Origin: Gemmatimonas groenlandica
GTDB taxonomy: Bacteria > Gemmatimonadota > Gemmatimonadetes > Gemmatimonadales > Gemmatimonadaceae
Assembly (NCBI RefSeq): GCF_013004105.1
Contig: NZ_CP053085.1
Location: forward strand, 2,976,001 to 3,040,000
DNA: 64,000 nt
Direction of reading: 5' to 3'
Part shown: positions 39,036 to 46,887 of the stretch, piece by piece
How positions within the stretch are numbered: the stretch's first letter is position 1
Layout of the letters: every line of letters begins with the position of its first letter
Made by a program: the position numbers and the translations under genes
The notes under the pieces: model-generated
What the model was told of the DNA's origin: nothing
Database searches by the model: none
What the model saw: the letters and a program-made list of their open reading frames with translations, nothing else

Positions 39036-39160
39036 AACTGCCGACTGCTTAGGAGGCAGGAAGGAGATAAAAAAGGGAGGAGGATGCAGTGAACCGCATG
39101 AGCGGACTGCTTCCTCCTCCCTGAAACTCTCCCCCCTGCTACCTAAGCAGTTGGCAGTTT
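39036..39160. repeat. Intergenic palindrome E (same family as 2278-2397)
   Basis: The left arm AACTGCCGACTGCTTAGG (39036-39053) pairs with CCTAAGCAGTTGGCAGTTT (39142-39160); inside, AGGAGGCAGGAAGGAG faces CTTCCTCCTCC and CTCTCCCCCCTGC imperfectly. It begins 6 bases after the lpdA stop and ends 13 bases before the stop of the convergent anti-sigma gene. The outer arm word AACTGCCAACTGCTTAGG is shared with the 2278-2397 element. Confidence 0.82.
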
Positions 39161-39172
39161 ACGATCGCACGG

Positions 39173-39634
39173 TCAGAACATCTTCCCGATAGACTGTCCG
39201 ATCACCACGCCCAGTGCGAGCATGGCGACGCCAACGACCATGAGCATCATGTTGGACGACTTGGGCTCGACCATGGCACTGGTCGCCGTGGCCGTGGCCG
39301 TCGCCACTTTGGTTTCGGTGCGTGCTTCGGGAATCGCGGCCATGATGTTCGCGGCAACGTAGGCCGGCGTGGTCATGCGACGACGCTGTTCGGTTTCCGT
39401 CGAAATCATCTTCCAGAGGTCAACCTGCTTGGCATCGGCGCGGCGCGCCTCCGCTTCACTGGTTTCGCCGTCGAGCCACTGGTGAATCACCAGTGCTGGT
39501 CCTTCCGCCGCTGCCATACCGGGAAGCGGCACTTCGCGATCTGCCACCGGACGATCAGCAACAGGCGCGGCGTCGCGTTGCGGCAAATCCTGACCGAGGT
39601 TCCGGTCGTCGTGCGCTTCATGTCGGTCGAGCAT
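39173..39634 (-). CDS. Putative anti-sigma factor, single C-terminal membrane helix
   Basis: 153 aa. No zinc-binding His-x3-Cys-x2-Cys motif is present, but the early IHQWLDGETSEAEARR segment resembles the LDGEL-type start of anti-sigma domains. One hydrophobic segment (LMVVGVAMLALGVVIG) is close to the C-terminus, so the N-terminal part should lie in the cytoplasm. Its ATG overlaps the sigma-factor stop by one base (TGATG), the usual arrangement of an ECF sigma factor and its antagonist. The assignment rests mainly on context. Confidence 0.62.
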   Translation of the reverse strand: MLDRHEAHDDRNLGQDLPQRDAAPVADRPVADREVPLPGMAAAEGPALVIHQWLDGETSEAEARRADAKQVDLWKMISTETEQRRRMTTPAYVAANIMAAIPEARTETKVATATATATSAMVEPKSSNMMLMVVGVAMLALGVVIGQSIGKMF

Positions 39635-40194
39635 CAGTCGTATTTCTCCTCGAGCAAAGTCTGAAGGGCTTCTCGTGCCCGATGCACGCGCATCTTCAGT
39701 GCTCCAACGGTTGTACCCAAGAGATCCGCCATCTCTTCATAGGAGCGTCCTTCAACATGTTTCATGATGAAGGCCTCCCGAAGCGACGGGGCCAACTGCG
39801 CGAGGGCTGAGTCGAGGTCCTGCCGCAGTTCAGTGCGGTCGAGGTCCTCATCGGGACTCGCGAAGGTGGAGGGCTGGTCGTCTTCGTCGTAGCTCAGGTG
39901 CGTGCGCCGAATGTTCTTCAGCCAGTCCTTGCACCCGTTCGCAACGATCCGAAAAAGCCAGGCATCGAATCGACCACGGACTTCACCGAGATGGTGATAG
40001 GCCTTGATGAAGGATGTCTGGAGAATGTCTTCGGCTACGTCGGGACTTCCCGTCATACCCAAAGCATGCCGATACAGTGGATCGCTGTATCGGCCGATCA
40101 GCATCGCGAAGGCATCGCGTTCTCCCGCCAAAATGCGGGAGATGACGTCCTGGTCCGAATCGACGTCTGCGGGAGTGGGTTCTTCTTCCGTCAT
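39634..40194 (-). CDS. ECF-type RNA polymerase sigma factor
   Basis: 186-aa sigma-70 family protein of the extracytoplasmic type. Region 2 is seen in FAMLIGRYSDPLYRHALGMTGSPDVAEDILQ and AYHHLGEVRGRFDAWLFRIV; after an acidic linker, region 4 is LAPSLREAFIMKHVEGRSYEEMADLLGTTVGALKMRVHRAR. The ATG at 40194 gives the standard ECF length; the upstream open frame adds nothing. It is co-translated with the putative anti-sigma protein. I saw no convincing ECF-type promoter in the 114-bp gap upstream, so autoregulation is not shown. Confidence 0.93.
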   Translation of the reverse strand: MTEEEPTPADVDSDQDVISRILAGERDAFAMLIGRYSDPLYRHALGMTGSPDVAEDILQTSFIKAYHHLGEVRGRFDAWLFRIVANGCKDWLKNIRRTHLSYDEDDQPSTFASPDEDLDRTELRQDLDSALAQLAPSLREAFIMKHVEGRSYEEMADLLGTTVGALKMRVHRAREALQTLLEEKYD

Positions 40195-40308
40195 GGTCAC
40201 GGCGCTAGGATAACGCCGCATTAACGGTATTGACACCCCTTCCAGCAAACGAAGCGCGAAGAACCTCGCCGATCGTCTCGTTGGAAGGACGAATAGCCGC
40301 GGAGGAGG

Positions 40309-41451
40309 TCACGCAGGCCGTACGGGGAGTATCGGCACGTGGTGGAAGGCACTCCAGTGGTGATTGCGGATGAGTGCGCCATGCGCATCGAGAAGGGGCG
40401 GCTGGTAGCGAACGCGACCATGTCCCTGCGGTGCGATTCCGGTGCGTGCCGACGCGTCGCCGCGCTCAACGGCCTCCTTGAGTGCGTCCTCAACGCCGCG
40501 CACCACGCCACAAGGCACACCGACCTGCTCGAGGGCGTCGATCCATTCGGCGGCCGGTCGTTGCCGCGCGCTCGCGGCGATTGCCGCCACGACACGGTCA
40601 CGGTGCGCCACCCGACCGGCGTTCGTGGCCAGCTCCGGATCGCTGGCCAGCGCGTCGAGCCCAAGCGCACGAGCCGCGAGCGGCCATTGGGGATCGGCCC
40701 CAACGGCCAGCACGAACGGACGGTCGGCGGCGGCGAACAGTTGGTAGGGCACGAGATTGGCGTGGGCGTTGCCCCAGCGGCCGGCGTCGCGCCCCGACAC
40801 GAGCGTGTTCTGCGCGACGTTCGCCAGCGCGGCCAACGCCGAGTCGCGCAACGTGACGTGGATCCGGCGATCCGCCGCCGTGACGAGGCGATCGCGACCG
40901 GCTAGCGCGCCGAGCAGGGCAATCGCGGCGTCCTTGCCGGTTATGAGGTCGACCAACGCCACGCCAGTCTTCATCGGCGCACCATCAGGCTCGCCGGTGA
41001 TCGCCATCCACCCACTTTCGGCCTGCACCACGAAATCGTAGCCCGGGCGATGACTGTGCGGACCGAAACCGGAGATGGTGCACCACAGAAGTCGTGCATT
41101 GCGCGCCAGTAAAAGATCAGCATCAAGCCCATATCGTGCCAATACGCCCGGAAGAAAGTTGTCGATGACGATATCCGCGTCGGCGATCAGCGCGTGGAGG
41201 AGCTCGATGTCGGCGGGAGATTTGAAGTCGGCCGCGAGCGACAACTTGTTGCGATTGGTGCTCAGGAAGTACGCCGATTCGCCATCGGGGGCGAACGGCG
41301 GGCCCCAGCCGCGGGTATCGTCGCCGGATCCGGCCCGCTCGACCTTGATGATGTCGGCACCGAGATCGCCCAAGGCCATGCTGCAGTGCGGCCCGGCGAG
41401 CACGCGGGAAAGATCAACAACTCTGACCCCTTGAAGCGGTAATGTCTTCAT
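40309..41451 (-). CDS. CoA-transferase family III (CaiB/BaiF)
   Basis: 380-aa enzyme that moves CoA between carboxylic acids through an aspartyl-CoA intermediate. N-terminal VVDLSRVLAGPHCSMALGDLGADIIKVE is the family signature, followed by DNFLPGVLARYGLD and GPHSHRPGYDFVVQAESGWM. The catalytic Asp is in KTGVALVDLITG. The ATG at 41451 (MKTLPLQGVRVVDLSR) is the start; the frame is open further upstream without family resemblance. Family members act in carnitine, bile acid, formate/oxalate or itaconate metabolism; the specific acid is unknown. No partner gene adjoins it. Confidence 0.88.
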   Translation of the reverse strand: MKTLPLQGVRVVDLSRVLAGPHCSMALGDLGADIIKVERAGSGDDTRGWGPPFAPDGESAYFLSTNRNKLSLAADFKSPADIELLHALIADADIVIDNFLPGVLARYGLDADLLLARNARLLWCTISGFGPHSHRPGYDFVVQAESGWMAITGEPDGAPMKTGVALVDLITGKDAAIALLGALAGRDRLVTAADRRIHVTLRDSALAALANVAQNTLVSGRDAGRWGNAHANLVPYQLFAAADRPFVLAVGADPQWPLAARALGLDALASDPELATNAGRVAHRDRVVAAIAASARQRPAAEWIDALEQVGVPCGVVRGVEDALKEAVERGDASARTGIAPQGHGRVRYQPPLLDAHGALIRNHHWSAFHHVPILPVRPA

Positions 41452-41733
41452 GATGCTCTTATGATGATCTATTAAGGGCGCTAAAACGCTCTCGCTTTTC
41501 AACGACCCACCTGAGCCGAGCTGAAGGTCGGCCGCGACCAGACTTGCGTATAATATGCGGTTCACCTCGCAAATCACGTCCGTATACCTTGCATAGATGA
41601 CTGAAAATCATATAGTTACCCCAGTTCTGGTGGACGTGGACCATACTATTGAGGCTTGAGCAGCACCTCCTCTGTAGAAAAGTCGGGCGACCACCTCTAC
41701 CTCCATTGCTGGCGGAAGGAGTCCGTTCGACCC

Positions 41734-42639
41734 ATGGCCGATTTGCCGCAGGCTGACGACGACACGATCACCGAAGGTGACGCACCTCCTGCCAGTCCGG
41801 CCCCGCGCCGTGGCCCTGGGCATCGGGCTGCAGACGCACGCGACACCGCGGCCGAGATGGCGCAGCGGGCGCACGAGATCAGCCTGGAGGCCGGCAGCAA
41901 GATGGCCGGGGCCATGCGCGAGGTGATCGGTGCGGCGGCGGGGTTCAGCCCCTTCGCGATCGAAAGCGCGCGCGACCTCATCAACTACATGGTCCGCCGC
42001 GGCCAGATGGGGCAGGAAGAGGCCGAGGTGCTGATTCAGCAGGCCGAAGCCGCCTATATCGCGAAGCACGGATCGCTGCCGATTCCCGGACCGAAGGCGC
42101 CGCCGCCGAAGCCGGTACCGCTGGGTCAGCTGCCAAAGGCCGTGACGGCGCCTGCCGCCGCGGCTGAAGCGGCGCTCGAGGCGCGGGCGGCCATGCGGAT
42201 CGAGCCCCAGAAGCCGTCCGACAAGGTCACCTTCGCGCCGCTTCCTCCGAAGCCGGCACCGAAGCCGCCGGCTCCGAAGGTCGAAGTCGTCGAAGCCCCG
42301 CTCGAGGCCAAGGTGGAAGCGAAGGTCGAGGCCAAGCCGGCCGCGAAGGCGCCGGCGGCCAAGGCGGCTCCAGCCGCTGCAGCCAAGACGGCCGCTCCGG
42401 CGGCGAAGGTGCCCGCGGCCGCCAAGGCAGCGACGCCTCCGGCGAAGGCGCCAGCCAAGGTCGCCGTTCCCGCCAAGGCGCCGGCAAAGGCACCCGCCAA
42501 GGCCCCGGCGAAAGCACCAGCGAAGGCCGCCGCTCCGGCGAAGGCCCCCGCAAAGGCACCAGCCAAGGCACCGGCGAAGGCTCCGGCCAAGCCGGCAGCC
42601 AAGGCTCCCGCCAAGAAGGCGCCGGCGAAGAAGAAGTAG
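41734..42639 (+). CDS. Phasin/histone-H1-like protein with KAPA repeats (PhaF-like)
   Basis: 301 aa. Residues about 30-115 form an amphipathic helical region (TAAEMAQRAHEISLEAGSKM, then SAFD-like FAIESARDLINYMVRRGQMG and EEAEVLIQQAEAAYIAKHG) like phasin-type granule-surface proteins. From about 190 to the end the protein is almost only Ala, Pro and Lys, with some 20 KAPA units and an end of KKAPAKKK, as in histone H1 and in the C-terminus of Pseudomonas PhaF. The combination suggests a DNA-binding, granule- or nucleoid-associated protein; function inferred. The GGAAGGAG at 41714-41721 supports the ATG at 41734 rather than an earlier start. No PHA synthase was seen nearby. Confidence 0.7.
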   Translation: MADLPQADDDTITEGDAPPASPAPRRGPGHRAADARDTAAEMAQRAHEISLEAGSKMAGAMREVIGAAAGFSPFAIESARDLINYMVRRGQMGQEEAEVLIQQAEAAYIAKHGSLPIPGPKAPPPKPVPLGQLPKAVTAPAAAAEAALEARAAMRIEPQKPSDKVTFAPLPPKPAPKPPAPKVEVVEAPLEAKVEAKVEAKPAAKAPAAKAAPAAAAKTAAPAAKVPAAAKAATPPAKAPAKVAVPAKAPAKAPAKAPAKAPAKAAAPAKAPAKAPAKAPAKAPAKPAAKAPAKKAPAKKK

Positions 42640-42645
42640 TTCGAC

Positions 42646-43593
42646 GTGTTCGTCGCGTCGGCACCGAGTCGCCTCGACTTCGGAGGAGGGTGGACAGATG
42701 TCCCACCGTATCCCGAAGAGCGAGGCGGCTTTGTTTGTAACCTCGCCATCGAGCGGCGAGTGCGGGTCTCGCTGCGCCCAAGCGTCGCCGAACGCGATCG
42801 GCTGCCGCTGGTTGAGGCGGCCTGTCGGCGCGCCGGTTATGCGGGTCATGCCGCAATGCAGAGCGACTTCCCCATCGGCGCGGGGCTTGGTGGATCGTCG
42901 GCGGCGGGCGTCGCCCTCGCCGCCGCCCTTGCGGCGGCACAGGACCGCGAGGTCACCCCGGCGGCGATCGCGGAGTGGAGTCGCGCGCTCGAGGTTGAAG
43001 AGATGGGAATCGCCGGCGGCCGTCAGGATCACTACGCCGCGGCGTACGGTGGCGCGCTTGGACTGACCTTCGGCACCGCCGTCTCCGGCGACGCGGTCGA
43101 GGTGGAGGCGATTCCGCTGTCGGCCGCCGGTCGGACCGCGCTCGAGGCGCGCATCACCCTCGTGTACACAGGCGAATCCCGTATCTCCGGCGACACGATC
43201 ACCGCCGTACTCGATGCCTACCGCAATCGCACGCCGCGCGTCATGGAGGCGCTCGACCGCATGGCGGTGCTGGCTCGTGGGATGCGCAGTGCGCTGCACG
43301 CCGCCGATGTCACCACGCTCGGCGCGCTCGTCGACGAGCATTGGATACACCAGCGGGCGTTGCATCCGCGGATTACCACCGAACGGATCGACGCGCTCGA
43401 GCAGGCGGCGCGCGCCGCCGGTGCGCAGGGTCTCAAGGCGCTTGGCGCCAGCGGCGGCGGATGCGTCATGATCATCAGTGCGGCGAGCGACGCGGCCCGC
43501 GTGGTCGAGGCCGTCGCGCCATTTGGGGAGGTCCTCCCCTGGCGCATCGCCACGACGGGCGTAGAGGTGTCGCGGCTCCCGCCCGACGCCTAG
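42646..43593 (+). CDS. GHMP-family sugar kinase (heptose-7-phosphate kinase-like)
   Basis: 315-aa small-molecule kinase. The start is a GTG 6 bases after the stop of the KAPA-repeat protein. Motif 1 is SAPSRLDFGGGWTDVPPY, typical of D-glycero-D-manno-heptose 7-phosphate kinase and fucokinase relatives; the ATP-binding motif 2 is PIGAGLGGSSAAGVALAAAL; motif 3 is ALGASGGGCVM. It likely phosphorylates a sugar or sugar phosphate. Heptose or fucose/galactose-type substrates are the best guesses; the neighbours give no decisive hint. Confidence 0.85.
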   Translation: MFVASAPSRLDFGGGWTDVPPYPEERGGFVCNLAIERRVRVSLRPSVAERDRLPLVEAACRRAGYAGHAAMQSDFPIGAGLGGSSAAGVALAAALAAAQDREVTPAAIAEWSRALEVEEMGIAGGRQDHYAAAYGGALGLTFGTAVSGDAVEVEAIPLSAAGRTALEARITLVYTGESRISGDTITAVLDAYRNRTPRVMEALDRMAVLARGMRSALHAADVTTLGALVDEHWIHQRALHPRITTERIDALEQAARAAGAQGLKALGASGGGCVMIISAASDAARVVEAVAPFGEVLPWRIATTGVEVSRLPPDA

Positions 43594-43603
43594 ACTGTAG
43601 GTC

Positions 43604-44767
43604 GTGACGTACCGATATCCGCTCGATCCCGTCGCGTTGACCGCATCGCTGGTCGCGATCGATTCGCGCAATCCATCACTCGTGCCCGACGGGCCGGGTG
43701 AGCTCGCGTGCGCGACGCATCTCGCGGCCGTGTTGAACGCGTGGGGATTCGCCGTGTCGCTGCAGGAGATTGCGCCCGGCCGCGCCAACGTGATCGCCCG
43801 CATCGGCCCCACCGGCCGCACACCGCTCGTGTTGAACGGACATCTCGATGTCGTCGGCGTGGAAGGCATGTCGCACGCACCGTTCGCGCCGGAGGTGCGT
43901 GACGGCAGCATGTTCGGGCGCGGCACCACCGACATGAAGGGTGGCGTAGCGGCGATGTGCGTGGCCGCCGCCCGCGCCGCGGCGCGTGGTTCGCTGGCCA
44001 GTGAGATCATCATCACGGCCGTGTGCGACGAAGAGTATGCGTCGATCGGCACTCGCGCGCTGCTCGAGCAAGGGCTTCGCGCCACCGGGGCGATCATCAC
44101 GGAGCCCACGCGCATGGCCATCGCGCCGGCACACAAGGGATTCGCGTGGATCGAAGTGGTGTTGCATGGACGCGCGGCGCACGGCAGTCGGTACGACGTG
44201 GGCATCGACGCGAACCGTCACGCCGGGCTGTTGCTCGCCGCGCTCGATCGGTACGAACAGGATGTGCTCATGACCCGCGTGCATCCACTACTGGGCCGTG
44301 CGTCACTGCATGCCTCGTCGATCGTCGGTGGCACGGGCTGGTCGACCTATGCCGAACGCTGCACGCTGCGTATCGAACGCCGCACGCTGCCCGGAGAGAG
44401 CGGCGAGCAGGCGCTCGCCGACATCCGCGCGCTCTGCGATGTGCTCACGGCCTCACGCCCGGGATTCCAAGCCGACGTTTCGCTGGTGTGCGCACAGCCC
44501 CCGCTCGATCTCGCGCTCGATGCCCCGTTGATCGCGTCCGTACGCGCCGCATGCACCGCTGGCGGAATCGAGCCCACGATGGCCGGGTTGTCGTGCTGGA
44601 CCGATGCGGCCCTGTTCGCCGAAGCGGGGATCCCGGCGCTGTGCTTCGGACCGGGCGATATTGCCCGCGCGCATTCCGACACGGAGTGGGTGGAGATTGC
44701 CGATCTCGAGCGGGCGACGGAGATCCTGGAAGCGGTCTGTGCGGGGTGGGGTCGCGAGAAGGCGTAG
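43604..44767 (+). CDS. M20-family metallopeptidase / ArgE-DapE-like deacylase
   Basis: 387-aa zinc amidohydrolase. Metal ligands are visible: His in LVLNGHLDVVG, bridging Asp in GRGTTDMKGGVAAM, the Glu pair in VCDEEYASIG, and a further ligand in the late SCWTDAALFAEAG/CFGPGD region. It belongs with acetylornithine deacetylase/succinyl-diaminopimelate desuccinylase and related peptidases; substrate is not resolvable. The start is a GTG 10 bases after the kinase stop, so the two are in one operon. It converges with the kdp operon end 25 bp away. Confidence 0.87.
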   Translation: MTYRYPLDPVALTASLVAIDSRNPSLVPDGPGELACATHLAAVLNAWGFAVSLQEIAPGRANVIARIGPTGRTPLVLNGHLDVVGVEGMSHAPFAPEVRDGSMFGRGTTDMKGGVAAMCVAAARAAARGSLASEIIITAVCDEEYASIGTRALLEQGLRATGAIITEPTRMAIAPAHKGFAWIEVVLHGRAAHGSRYDVGIDANRHAGLLLAALDRYEQDVLMTRVHPLLGRASLHASSIVGGTGWSTYAERCTLRIERRTLPGESGEQALADIRALCDVLTASRPGFQADVSLVCAQPPLDLALDAPLIASVRAACTAGGIEPTMAGLSCWTDAALFAEAGIPALCFGPGDIARAHSDTEWVEIADLERATEILEAVCAGWGREKA

Positions 44768-44791
44768 GCGATAAGGCGTAAACCGCCGCCG

Positions 44792-45709
44792 TCAGCCGAC
44801 TCGAATCTCGGCGGCGGCATTCGTCATGCTGAGGCTCCCGCCTTGCACTTCGAGCAGTCGACCCGCCAGCGCGGGCGTCGTGTCAGGGCGCGGGGACACC
44901 GAGATCAAGATGGTGCGCCCGTCGCGCGCGCTGGCAATGCGGAGTGGACGCTCGCTCGACACATGCTCTGCGGCGGATTCGAAGAAGAGCGCCAGCGCCT
45001 CAGCCAGACGCACGCGGTCGGCCGAGACGCGCGGCAACGCCGGTTCGAGTGACGACTCCACGCGTGCGCCGCGCCGTTCTGCCGCCACATGGGCGAGCGG
45101 CAGCACCGCGCGGATGACGTCGTTCACCTGCACGAGCTCGCGCACCACCGGCAGCGCACCGCGATCTGCGTCGGCAATCTTCCCGAGTCGTCGGAGTGCC
45201 TCGTCCATGGCGTCGGCCGCATCACGCGCGGCGCCCAGCAGCTCCTCCTGATTCTCGTTGAGGTCCCCGAACTTCGCCTCGAGCAGGATATGAAGCGGGA
45301 GGCGCACGTCGTCGAGCTGACCGAGCGTCGAGCGAACGGTTGCCGATAACAGCGTCGCGTGTTCGTGCAGCCGAAGTCCCGCCGCGTCCTGTGCCTTTGC
45401 ACTTTCGGCTTTCGACACGGAGAGCGCACTCCCCAGCTGATCGACGACTTGTTCGATGCGGTCCAATTCGTCGGGGGTATCGCGCGTGCCGGCCGCACTG
45501 GGCCCGGCCAGTCGCGTGATGCGGCGCGCGAGATAGCGCGTGTTCAACCACGTGACGACGAGCGACGCGATCGCCAGAATCGAGGCGCCGACGACGACGA
45601 GTTCGGGCGCGGTACGTGCATACTGTCCGTAGTACGCGAGCCCGAGCGCCAGCGCGACGGCGAGCAGCGACGGGACCAGCGCGAGAAAGAGGCGCTGCCC
45701 GACGGTCAT
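44792..45709 (-). CDS. Degenerate sensor-kinase-like membrane protein, last gene of kdp operon
   Basis: 305 aa. Two N-terminal hydrophobic segments (about 7-27 and 36-56), a HAMP-like basic stretch, a coiled coil (RIEQVVDQLGSALSVSKAES) and a helical-hairpin domain. At the place of the kinase H-box, SHELRTPL, this protein has LDDVRLPL: the phospho-accepting His is Asp133. No N, G1 or G2 ATP-binding boxes are recognisable in the C-terminal half. So it looks like the dimerisation part of a kinase without catalytic competence. It overlaps the KdpD-like gene by four bases (ATGA) and occupies the place of the missing KdpD C-terminal half. Confidence 0.72.
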   Translation of the reverse strand: MTVGQRLFLALVPSLLAVALALGLAYYGQYARTAPELVVVGASILAIASLVVTWLNTRYLARRITRLAGPSAAGTRDTPDELDRIEQVVDQLGSALSVSKAESAKAQDAAGLRLHEHATLLSATVRSTLGQLDDVRLPLHILLEAKFGDLNENQEELLGAARDAADAMDEALRRLGKIADADRGALPVVRELVQVNDVIRAVLPLAHVAAERRGARVESSLEPALPRVSADRVRLAEALALFFESAAEHVSSERPLRIASARDGRTILISVSPRPDTTPALAGRLLEVQGGSLSMTNAAAEIRVG

Positions 45710-46887
45710 GGAAGGTCAGCTCGCGACAGCAGTGTCGCCTCGGCCTCGTCGAACAACGACACCACCAGCACATCCAGCCCTTCGCGTCCGGCGATCAACC
45801 GATCGACGACCGATCCGTGGCGTAACCGATGCCAGCGCGAGCGCGTCGATTGACCGATGATCACCAGTGTCACGCCACGCTCACGGGCAAAGCGCACCAG
45901 TGTCGCCGCCACGTCGGTGCCTTCCAGTTTCACGACTTCGGCACCCATCGACTGGGCGAGCTGAATGTTGTCGACCAGCCGTCGCTGCACGGTCGCGTCG
46001 ATACGATCGGCGCGTTCATCGGGCGTCTGCACGTACACGCAATACCAGTCAGAGTTGAGCCGGCCGGCGATGCGGCTCGCTTTCCGAAGCAGCACGCGGG
46101 ACAACGGCGGATTGCTCGAGAGGCAGACCAGCAGTCGATCGACGGTGCGCGGGGCCAGGCCGGCGCCACCCGGCCCGTCTTCGCGACGGATCAATCCTTC
46201 GCGCGCGCGATCCACCGAGTTCGCCGTTTCGCGCAAGGCCAGCTCGCGCAGCGTACTCAGATTCTCGTCGGTGAAGAAGTTGGTCAGTGCCGCTTCGATT
46301 TTTTCGGCGCGATAGATCTTGCCTTCGCGCAAACGCTGACGAAGGTCCTCCGATGAAATATCGAGATTAACCACCTGATCGGCCTGGGCGACGACCCAGT
46401 CGGGGACCGTCTCGCGCACCAGCACCCCAAGCTCGCGCTGCATCACGTCGTTGAGAGACTCGAGGTGCTGCACGTTGACGGCGGAGACGACATTGATGCC
46501 CTCGTCGAGCAAGTACAACACGTCCTGCCACCGCTTCCCATTGCGTGAACCGGGCACGTTGGTGTGCGCCAGCTCGTCGACGATCGTGATCTGCGGACGT
46601 CGCGCGACGAGGGCGTCGACGTCCATCTCTTCGAGCGAGACGCCTCGGTACTCGATGCGTCGGCGCGGGAGCACCTCGAGGTCACGGAGCTGCGCCTCCG
46701 TATCGGCGCGTGCATGTGTTTCCACGAAGCCGACGACGATGTCCACGCCGCGCCGACGCATGTCGTACGCTTCCTGCAGCATCTTGTAGCTCTTGCCCAC
46801 CCCGGCCGAGGACCCGATGTAGAGCTTGAGCTTCCCACGCTCGCGCTGACGCACGAGCTCGAGGAAGCTCGCCTCGGGCGCTTCCAT
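45706..46887 (-). CDS. kdpD: KdpD N-terminal sensor half (KdpD plus USP domain), no kinase
   Basis: 393 aa, against about 900 for full KdpD. It has the N-terminal KdpD domain with Walker A GSSAGVGKS (residues 25-33), VVGFVETHARADTEAQL, the VDELAHTNVPGSRNGKRWQD block and NVQHLESLND, followed by a universal-stress-protein-like domain (LLVCLSSNPPLSRVLLRKASRIA, ending VVIIGQSTRSRWHRL-like GQS turn). The four-helix membrane part, GAF and histidine kinase are absent. Such short KdpD forms exist in other bacteria and are thought to sense K+ or c-di-AMP through the USP domain. It is coupled to the porin gene upstream by TGATG and overlaps the kinase-like gene downstream. Confidence 0.92.
   Translation of the reverse strand: MEAPEASFLELVRQRERGKLKLYIGSSAGVGKSYKMLQEAYDMRRRGVDIVVGFVETHARADTEAQLRDLEVLPRRRIEYRGVSLEEMDVDALVARRPQITIVDELAHTNVPGSRNGKRWQDVLYLLDEGINVVSAVNVQHLESLNDVMQRELGVLVRETVPDWVVAQADQVVNLDISSEDLRQRLREGKIYRAEKIEAALTNFFTDENLSTLRELALRETANSVDRAREGLIRREDGPGGAGLAPRTVDRLLVCLSSNPPLSRVLLRKASRIAGRLNSDWYCVYVQTPDERADRIDATVQRRLVDNIQLAQSMGAEVVKLEGTDVAATLVRFARERGVTLVIIGQSTRSRWHRLRHGSVVDRLIAGREGLDVLVVSLFDEAEATLLSRADLP

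Noticed and set aside
41452-41733. TATAAT at 41549-41554 as promoter for the KAPA-repeat gene
   Set aside because: No -35 at a workable distance on either strand; left as an AT-rich intergenic stretch with nothing further recognised.
42340-42639. Possible sequencing artefact in KAPA repeats
   Set aside because: The frame stays open through all repeats and ends with a normal basic tail and stop, so the gene is taken as intact.
41608-44205. 865-codon minus-strand open frame, Gly/Leu/Arg-rich in the middle
   Set aside because: Shadow of the KAPA-repeat gene, the GHMP kinase and the M20 peptidase; the Gly/Leu/Arg repeats are the complement of the KAPA codons.
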